Source of the DNA: Phlebotomus papatasi
Lineage: Eukaryota > Arthropoda > Insecta > Diptera > Psychodidae
Reading direction: 5' to 3'
DNA: 64,000 nt
Assembly: GCF_024763615.1 (NCBI RefSeq)
Contig: NC_077223.1
Coordinates: 108,004,627-108,068,626, forward strand
Under the pieces are notes generated by a model. That model had not been told where the DNA came from and ran no database searches. It saw nothing but the letters and a program-made list of their open reading frames with translations. Position numbers and translations under genes: made by a program. Below are positions 59,001-64,000 of this stretch, in pieces (position 1 is the stretch's first letter; each line of letters starts with the position of its first letter).

Positions 59001-60075
59001 CTACTAGGTCAAATCAGTAAAGGAATATGGGAAATAATATGAAGTGTTCGAAACCAGAGGATGTGTGAAGGCTGAATGACTTTCAAAATATGGTAAAAAT
59101 TCAGGGGTAGAAGCAAATCATTAGCATAACCATTAGAATATTCTTTTCACCTTCCTTCCATATAATATTAAATTGCTCAAGATAAACAAAAATTACTAAG
59201 TTAATAATTCTATTTAGAGTAATCTCCACCCAAACAATAACAACAATGTAAATTTGCAAAAGAAATACAAATAATATAATTGTTTAGCAAATAAGATACT
59301 TGCTTCTAGAAGGAGTTCCCAGACAGATAAGAAGTGTGGCTTGCAATTAGCATCGAGATAGACTTGCTCTACCACAAGTTGCTCATACTAATTACTGGGT
59401 TAAGTTAGAAAAATTATAATTCATGATGAATTATTTTTCCAGCAACTTTTCCATCTTAGGTGGGCTCATTTTCCAGCGAGAAACGCAACATTGAATTCAT
59501 TCAATTTTCAATTAATGTTCAATGCCAAATTGAAAGAAAAACTACAGAGTTTTCGGTCACAAGAAACAGAGATAATTGCACATTATCTCATTTAATATTC
59601 TAGCAAATGTGGCATAAAATTAAACACAGGTAGATTCGAGTAAAAGCCACTGTTATCGGACAGCAATTAAATTTTATGAGAGCAATTGTGCAAATACCAT
59701 ATAAACTTGTTGAGAGGATGGCTCTAAACGACGGTTATTTTATCAATCTTATCACAGTGCGATAAAACATTTGAAATTTAATTTAATAGGTGAATGTCAC
59801 AGCGATCATCAAGCTCTGCCAGCCATAAATAATGCTGAGATTTTCGAAATATCACCCCAAGAGACAAAAAAAACTCTAAAATCATCATATTCAATGGCAA
59901 AGAGGCTTTTGAATGAGCTTTCTAAGCAGCACGTGATGTGGCACGAATAAAAAAACTCCGTGTTTTTGGGCATGATTGGTGGGATAAATTGCGCAAGAAG
60001 CACTTACGAAAGAACTGCACATTCCAACAATAAAATTCCAATAATTGTTGCCTGAAAAATAGCACTTGCACTCAT
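46778..60075 (-). CDS. Glycoside hydrolase family 1 beta-glucosidase (complete, seven exons)
   Basis: Retaining beta-glycosidase that splits beta-glucosides or beta-galactosides; in insects such enzymes serve digestion or plant-glucoside metabolism. Exons: 60075-60008, 55406-55211, 52603-52304, 52227-52050, 51925-51519, 47504-47266, 47006-46778; all phases match, giving 538 aa. Signal peptide 1-26 (hydrophobic IIGILLLECAVL, cleavage after SIHA). The GH1 N-terminal signature FVWGVGSSSYQIEGG is at 37-51, YHWDLP at 149-154, the acid/base motif TFNEP (E195), the nucleophile motif VTENG (E409) and WSLMDSYEWKAGF at 450-462. All catalytic residues are intact. After the barrel comes a Ser/Pro-rich stretch and a C-terminal hydrophobic run (520-536), suggesting a GPI anchor. 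An in-frame ATG at 60087 would add four residues; 60075 has the better context (AAAATG). The substrate is not predictable. Confidence 0.95.
47058..47246. mobile_element. TA-flanked MITE occupying beta-glucosidase intron 6
   Basis: 189 bp with ends AGGTAAAGTGCCCTCGAGTC and GACTTGAGAGCACTTTACCT (few mismatches) and TA on both sides. The whole intron is only 259 bp. Confidence 0.85.
47266..47504 (-). CDS. Beta-glucosidase exon 6 (nucleophile TENG)
   Basis: VVPFGMYKLLNWIRKEYDNP, PVYVTENGYSDYGG, GYIAWSLMDSYEWKAGF; acceptor TTGCAG, donor GTGAGT; leaves in phase 2. Confidence 0.95.
47856..48110 (-). mobile_element. CACTG-ended MITE, reverse copy 6, in beta-glucosidase intron 5
   Basis: Ends CACTGTGAGAGAAATCCG and TTTTTCTCTCAGTG, CA on both sides. 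Confidence 0.85.
48120..48420 (-). repeat. CGATCG-rich repeat, reverse copy
   Basis: GTGCCGATCTGTTGATTTCT, AATGCCGATCGGTCGATTTT and CAATTTTGTCGATCGCC are the complement of motifs at 11980-12190. Confidence 0.65.
48421..51518 (-). other. AT-rich remainder of beta-glucosidase intron 5
   Basis: Contains two diverged direct copies about 345 bp apart (near 48650 and 49000) sharing ATGTTCTAAAAAACCTG(G/T)ATG and AGTATATTTTAT. No other structure recognised. Confidence 0.5.
51519..51925 (-). CDS. Beta-glucosidase exon 5
   Basis: GKIGITVDTSWQEPKTDSDD, FYIGWFAHPIFSATGNYPQV, FTPEEIERIKGTSDFFGVNT; acceptor ATTTTAG, donor GTGAGT. Confidence 0.95.
52050..52227 (-). CDS. Beta-glucosidase exon 4 (acid/base TFNEP)
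   Basis: Too broken by stops in overlapping frames to stand out alone, but translates cleanly as IWTTFNEPWHVCEQSYGQDY, then FPGIPGYFCGHNLLKAHAEA. The intron before it is 76 bp (acceptor TTGCACAG); donor GTGAGT. Confidence 0.94.
52304..52603 (-). CDS. Beta-glucosidase exon 3
   Basis: Exactly 100 codons, phase 0 to 0: WRRDVEMVKELGAHIYRFSL, PRIMPTG, VTIYHWDLPQRLQEMGGW. Acceptor TTCTGCAG, donor GTAAGA. Confidence 0.95.
52708..53129. mobile_element. TA-flanked MITE (GGGCAAAGTG ends) in intron 2, carrying a nested MITE
   Basis: Left arm GGGCAAAGTGCTCTCCCTTC (then GAACG) and right arm CGAAAGGAGAGTACATTTCCC are inverted, TA on both sides (52706-52707, 53130-53131). A relative without the nested insertion is at 56224-56392. 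Confidence 0.8.
52782..52990. mobile_element. Nested TA-flanked MITE (AGGAAACTGGGGC ends)
   Basis: 209 bp with about 45-bp inverted arms (AAACTGGGGCACCACCAAAC and complement) and TA on both sides (52780-52781, 52991-52992). It lies wholly inside 52708-53129. Confidence 0.88.
53380..54015. mobile_element. 636-bp element with CACTGTGCAAC ends and TTATTA flanks
   Basis: Ends CACTGTGCAAC and GTTGCACAGTG, with arms of about 75 bp (GTCCCTGGGTTCTCATGCTA and ATTTACGAAAATACTT inside). The exact 6-bp TTATTA occurs on both sides (53374-53379, 54016-54021). Its middle holds pieces like the 300-bp modules of 14.5-16.3 kb. The open frames at 53447-53731 and 53918-54181 lie in the element. Confidence 0.8.
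54032..54280 (+). mobile_element. CACTG-ended MITE, copy 7, in beta-glucosidase intron 2
   Basis: Ends CACTGAGAAAAAAACAGG and TTTCTCTCAATG, TG on both sides; 16 bp from the previous element. Confidence 0.82.
54290..55200 (-). other. Remainder of beta-glucosidase intron 2
   Basis: No repeat family or coding sign recognised. Confidence 0.5.
55211..55406 (-). CDS. Beta-glucosidase exon 2 (GH1 signature)
   Basis: Acceptor with a long T-run then CCAG (55409-55407), donor GTGAGT. Codes residues 23-88, with Q47 and E49 of the glycone-binding signature and a conserved GKGESIWD. Confidence 0.94.
55772..55922. mobile_element. 151-bp TA-flanked MITE in beta-glucosidase intron 1
   Basis: Ends GAGGGAAGTGGGGCA and TGCCCCACTTCCCTC, a perfect 15-bp inverted repeat, TA on both sides (55770-55771, 55923-55924). 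Confidence 0.85.
56000..56220 (+). repeat. Interspersed AACCGATTC repeat, copy in beta-glucosidase intron 1
   Basis: Parallels 27480-27640 in the ABCG intron; the MITE at 56224 follows directly. Confidence 0.5.
56224..56392. mobile_element. MITE related to 52708-53129
   Basis: AGGGGAAAATACTCTTCCTT, TTCGAATAATGTGAATTTTC and ACTTACACATTTCTAT match the complement of the right half of 52708-53129; right end AACGTTCGTACTTTCCCT. The TA on the left is degraded. Confidence 0.65.
56942..57079. mobile_element. hAT-like MITE, diverged copy
   Basis: Starts CAGGGGTGAGCAAAAACC and ends GGTTCTTGCTCACCTATG-like complement; a short internal duplication makes it 138 bp. No clear 8-bp duplication remains. Confidence 0.7.
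57270..58095 (+). repeat. GGATTATGCAC repeat region
   Basis: Two diverged direct copies (57367-57480 and 57670-57790) share ATTATGCACA, ACAATTAT, TACCATT(A/G)GGAG and AAATCATTTTTGAAATAC, and the end (57975-58090) recurs at 17420-17530. Unknown family. Confidence 0.6.
58180..58867 (+). mobile_element. 688-bp inverted-end element, copy 1
   Basis: Ends CCCGTCAAAT and ATTTGACGGG. The second half is rich in ATATTCTGCAGATA-like palindromic phrases. The open frame 58605-58916 is part of this repeat and its near-identical twin occurs on the minus strand at 63394-63669, so it is not an independent gene. No transposase recognised. Confidence 0.75.
58925..59080. repeat. Imperfect 145-bp inverted repeat
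   Basis: CTTCGCACATACTCTGGCTT (58933) and AACCAGAGGATGTGTGAAGG (59047) face each other across ATATTCCC/GGGAAATA arms. Probably a small MITE; one arm-like piece recurs near 53275. Confidence 0.6.
59085..60000 (-). other. Remainder of beta-glucosidase intron 1 next to exon 1
   Basis: No repeat or exon recognised. Being just downstream of the start site, it could carry regulatory sites. Confidence 0.45.
60008..60075 (-). CDS. Beta-glucosidase exon 1 (signal peptide)
   Basis: MSASAIFQATIIGILLLECA then VL; donor GTAAGT (60007-60002); leaves in phase 2. An in-frame TGA lies just upstream of the alternative ATG at 60087, bounding the start. Confidence 0.88.
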
Positions 60076-60214
60076 TTTGTGATGCATCTCAAGTCACTTG
60101 CACTTCATACAAAAATCTTCTTCAAAGTTACTCCCGAGAATAATTCTTTGACGCCTCGGTGCTGTGCTAAGGTAAGGCACTTTTCCACAATTCACAGCAC
60201 AACAATTAATCCCC

Positions 60215-60251
60215 AACTAACTCTTTAGCTGGCCAGGCACTCTCTTTTATA
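60215..60251 (-). promoter_or_regulatory. TATA box and initiator of the beta-glucosidase gene
   Basis: TATAAAAG on the minus strand at 60251-60244, followed by TTAGTT at 60220-60215, whose A (60218) sits 33 bases downstream, the canonical TATA-to-start spacing. The 5'UTR would be about 143 bases. A WGATAR motif (AGATAA, plus strand 60363-60368) lies about 145 bases upstream; GATA factors commonly drive dipteran gut genes, so a gut role is an inference only. Confidence 0.65.
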
Positions 60252-60369
60252 CAGCTCCTAGTTGAGAGTGCAGCCGAGAGACTAAAGATACGACCGAAAC
60301 TGCTCAATTGTGGCGCTTTTGAAGCTTCTGAAAAAAAGAATCTGGTGGTGGGGATCACCAGAAGATAAA

Positions 60370-61030
60370 CAGGTGATCAAGGGGGGAGCTTCCCGAGGTC
60401 TAGGTGTCACAAATTAACCGAGAGATTCAGTAAACTTCCTCCAAGAGACAATTTTATAAATGATCTTGACTTCCTTATCCAAAGGATCGCAGCATTTAGG
60501 GGAAGACTGGACTGTTTCTTGCAGAACCGAATTAAACTTTATGACCATTATATTTGTAAGATATTTTTTTCAAAATTATGTAATATTATAATTTTATTTT
60601 AAAAAATGTATTTTATTATTAAAAATCTGAATGAATTAAATATATTTAATTGTTACCGGTAATCTTGGAATTTCATTGATTTGTTCACAAAAAGATCGTA
60701 TATAATGAGAGTCTGAAGGTATGGAAATTTTCCAAAATAGAAAAAATTCCATGAAAAAGGTGAAACTTTGATAAAAAAAAAAGTTGAACTAATGAAAGCA
60801 AAGGAAAATAGGTTTTAAAAAAGCAACAGTATTGTTAATTTGAAATTAAAAGAAAGACATGTATTACAATTCCAATAAAAAATTCTTATGCATCCGCTAG
60901 CTAACCTTTTAAATCAGGTGAATATCAAGAAATTAAATTTCCCATCTATTTCGTTCTTAAACGTAGTGCAATCTGTCCTATTCTTTCGCGCTAAAATCAA
61001 AAATTAATTTGGTGGGATGCTCAAAAGATG
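60370..61030. other. Upstream of the beta-glucosidase promoter
   Basis: AT-rich, no gene or repeat recognised. Confidence 0.5.
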
Positions 61031-61036
61031 ATTATA

Positions 61037-61361
61037 GGTACACTCGACTTTTCGTTATCCGGCTGACGTGGGGACAAAATGACATTTAGGTTTTTTTAAT
61101 CTTGTCAACTTTTTTTTTATATTTTCTGCTGTGTGAATTTGTGTTCTGTCGAAAAAACAACAGAATTTTCTTTGTGGTGTATTTATGTTTCATTTTGTAG
61201 CACAATTGTGTGTCAAAAACTTTGATAAAATGAAAATAATGCATTAATTTACTCTGGACAACCTACATGTTTCGTAAAAAAATCGTTTTGAATACATCAA
61301 CCGCCAGCGTTTGGCAGCTGTCACCCGGATAATGAAGTGACGGATAACGAAGAGCCGTGTG
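61037..61361. mobile_element. MITE with TTCGTTATCCG arms
   Basis: GGTACACTCGACTTTTCGTT and AACGAAGAGCCGTGTGCAA face each other, with further ATCCGG arms inside; TA precedes the left end. A related one is at 62163-62305 (CTCAGATCTCCGATA .. GAGCTGAGTG with TA flanks). Confidence 0.6.
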
Positions 61362-61389
61362 CAATGGGGAAATAAATTCGATTGGGATA

Positions 61390-61623
61390 CAGTAGTCTCT
61401 CGCTCAATCGGCTCTTTTTCAATTGGGCACAAAACTTTGTTGGCAATTTTCACGCTTGATTTTGTAGCAAATTTGTTCAAATTCGCTCTAGTTCGTTTTG
61501 TTTTATCGTGATTCTTTATATTTGAGCGCTTTTTGTGGAATTTACAATAATTTTGATACCAAATCTCTCGATAATTTGGATGACATTTTGCCCCCATATG
61601 CCCGATTGAGAGAGAGCCTACTG
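61390..61623. mobile_element. pogo-like MITE (CAGTAG ends), copy 3
   Basis: Ends CAGTAGTCTCTCGCTCAATC and GATTGAGAGAGAGCCTACTG, TA on both sides (61388-61389, 61624-61625). It overlaps the 117-codon minus-strand open frame at 61244-61597, which is therefore not a gene. Confidence 0.8.
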
Positions 61624-62162
61624 TAGTAGATCTATATCATCCACCCCAATCCACCCTTTCTTTATCTTCTTCTTCTTCTTTTGAGCGTCACACTAACTTA
61701 AATGTTGATATTCCGTGCGTAAGTCGGAGACTTAATAAAAGGCCCTATTTTGATACGTATAATAGCGTCTAGACACTAGAAGCAAATTTCGTCAAAAATT
61801 GGCTTATTAAAAAAAAGTTTGACGTTTCTGTCTAGGTATGGAAATTTTCTTTAAAAATTTTTTTTTTAATTGGTCCTAATGCGTAGAGGCCCTGTAGAAG
61901 ATGGAAATTAGTTAGTCAAAAATAAAATTTAGTCAATAATGTTCACACTAAATAAAATTAAAAATTAATTTGAAATTAAAATTCAATTTGAATTTGATAA
62001 AAATAGGCAAGAAATTAGATTTTGTGTTACAGAGCAAGAAACCCAATATTTCGAGACTGTAAATGTGTTCGTGTAGTTTTACTTACGAAATTTAGATAAC
62101 TACAAATATTTTTTTCTCATCAAAGATTATACGAATTTAAAACCTTTTTACTGCAATTCATT

Positions 62163-62305
62163 TATACTCAGATCTCCGATATTTGAATGATTTGGATACA
62201 AAATGACACATAAAAACATATGAAAAGGGAGATTACTTGAATTTCTCAAGTATTTTGACAGCTGTCATCCGTATCCCGGAGAGCACAGTTCTCAGAGCTG
62301 AGTGT
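62163..62305. mobile_element. Small TA-flanked MITE related to 61037-61361
   Basis: Shares GGATACAAAATGACA and GACAGCTGTCA(C/T)CCG with 61037-61361; ends are approximate. Confidence 0.5.
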
Positions 62306-62309
62306 AGTA

Positions 62310-63400
62310 ATAAGAAAAGCTTTTAAACTTTCTGTTTCTTTTTCTTCTTCCAATTTATGTTGTGGCAGTCAGTTTGATTTTCTTACAAACTTGCAAACTT
62401 TGCAGTTGCAAAATGAAACGGGTTATATTCCTTAAATTAACTAACCTGAATTTACCTGATATGGTTAATTTAGGATAGTCGAATAAACCCAGCTATTCCT
62501 CTAAAACTATTTTAATTTTTTTATTTAATTTCATCTCTTAAATATCTCATAATTTCAAAAAATTGGAAATTCTTACAATGCTCTATTATGCAGAAGAAAC
62601 AGCCTTATAAGCATGCAAAACTTTACCCCACTCTCCCCTATTGAGAAAGACTTGTGCAAGAAAGACAAACATCAATCTTTTCCGAGGGACAGTTTCAGAA
62701 ATATCCAGTAAAAATTGCGTTAAATTCATAAGATAATCTCAACTTCAAGGAAAAACCCTACAATATTAAATTTTTAATAATTGCATATCCACTTCTGTGA
62801 CCAAAAATCCATTTCACTGGAGTTTCTGGAGACACTGAGTCTCTTCATGAGTAATTTCTTGGGGTTTTTCCCTTCATTTCTCTTCAAAGGCATTTGCATG
62901 GCATCTCCAGAAGTCATCCCAAAAACACCAATAAACCCGGGAAAACATGAATAATACCCGGTTTAATACGGATTTCATCCATTTTTCCGCCTCGATTTGT
63001 CATAATTAATGTGTTGAACTTATTGTTTTTTTGATAACTTGAATTATTTTAATTGGATTAGTCAGGGCGAAAACTGCTTCTTGCGCGGTATATTACGTTT
63101 TTTTGTCAACACAGATAAATCAATTACGCAAAGTCTGGGTATTTAACCATGACATTGATACCACGAAGGCGGTAAAACATTAAGAAAAACACCAATGACG
63201 ACAGAGCATTGTAGGAACTTGTGATACCGGCATGAACCATTCCGGTTCGTTGATGAAGAGGGTTTACCGCCAAAATTCAAAACATACTTTGGAGACTTTT
63301 AGGAACATCAAAATTGATGCTTTTTGAACTTATATTACAGATTTTGTGTCAGAGAAAGGTTTTTTACAGAATATTGAAAAAATATGGAATTCTTTAAATA
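62310..63400. other. No recognisable gene
   Basis: A lone MITE end CCCCACTCTCCCC before TA lies at 62627-62641. The rest is unrecognised. Confidence 0.45.
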
Positions 63401-63406
63401 TAAGGA

Positions 63407-64000
63407 CCCGTCAAATAATATCTGCAGATATCTCTAAGATTTCTGTAGAGAAAATCTACACCTCTACAGAATATCTGCAGATAATATCTGTAGATATTCT
63501 TACGAATTTTATTTGGACTTGGGACAAAATTCGTCAGAATATTTCGGCAGATTTTCTGACGAACTTCTGTAGATATTCTGCCGATTTTCTGTAGATTTTT
63601 TCTACATTCCAGACTTTCCAGACAAGATGTGTCAGAAGAGATGGAAAAATTTTTCACTGAAGTTTGCAAAATTCAATAGAGTTATTTTTTGTGATATCAC
63701 GGTGTTTATATAAAATAAAGAATTCTGCGACGCCGTGTTACAAGTAGAGAAAAGTGAAGTGAAAACTTTAAACAGAGTGTCGACCAAAATTTCGTGTTTT
63801 TGTATCATTCGATTGGCGATTTTTAAGAAATTAGTATTTTTGCTCGCAGTTTTTTTACTTATCTAAAACGTGTACTCGGTAATGCTTGTTAAGCAGAGCA
63901 TACAATTTTCTTTATAACTTCTACAGTTTCTTCATAAATCAACAATATTTTTGTGAAGTAATGGAGGTTATGCAGATTTTCTAGGGAGAAATTCTGCCGA
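63407..64000 (-). mobile_element. 688-bp inverted-end element, copy 2 (cut by the right edge)
   Basis: Begins CCCGTCAAATAATATCTGCA and is the near-identical complement of 58280-58867. It runs out of the window at the point matching about 58279. Confidence 0.8.

Noticed and set aside
61244..61597. 117-codon open frame on the minus strand
   Set aside because: It overlaps two MITEs (61037-61361 and 61390-61623), so it is a by-product of repeats.

Overview
The window reads as AT-rich nuclear DNA from an insect, most likely a dipteran (a lower dipteran such as a sand fly is my guess, not proven). The genes are split by GT-AG introns. A neurotactin orthologue, whose family I know from insects, matches the Drosophila protein closely in both its cytoplasmic tail and its extracellular domain. 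I see no bacterial-style operons, RNA genes or CRISPR.

Three protein-coding genes can be reconstructed exon by exon. (1) 2197-10317, minus strand: the 5' part of neurotactin, four coding exons giving the cytoplasmic tail, the membrane segment and the start of the cholinesterase-like ectodomain. The rest lies beyond the left edge. Its third intron is mostly a 36-copy, 93-bp tandem array, and its first intron is a much older array of about 155-bp units. (2) 26138-30428, plus strand: a complete ABCG half-transporter of 597 aa in eight exons. Its third intron is essentially one 2-kb transposon with two smaller ones nested inside. (3) 60218-46694, minus strand: a complete family 1 beta-glucosidase of 538 aa in seven exons, with a signal peptide, both catalytic glutamates, a TATA/initiator promoter, a poly(A) signal and a hydrophobic C-terminus that looks like a GPI-anchor signal. 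The three genes show no functional link to each other.

Most of the rest is transposon-derived. I can define several families by their inverted ends and target duplications: a roughly 250-bp CACTG-ended MITE (7 copies, 2-bp duplications), a 130-bp hAT-like MITE (4 copies, two with perfect 8-bp duplications), pogo-like CAGTAG-ended MITEs (3), a mariner transposase relic, a 688-bp element present twice in opposite orientation (58.2 and 63.4 kb), and at least ten different TA-flanked elements whose ends converge on GGGnAA. Nested insertions give a partial history. The oddest structures are the 93-bp intronic array, the 1.8-kb TA-flanked element at 14.5-16.3 kb built from diverged tandem modules of about 300 bp, and the beta-glucosidase intron 6, nearly all of which is one MITE.

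Layout: 0-10.3 kb neurotactin; 10.3-26.1 kb repeats and unrecognised sequence upstream of it; 26.1-30.5 kb ABCG; 30.5-46.7 kb repeats, a tandem segmental duplication (35.3-37.1 kb), the mariner relic and unrecognised sequence; 46.7-60.25 kb beta-glucosidase; 60.25-64 kb MITEs and the second copy of the 688-bp element.
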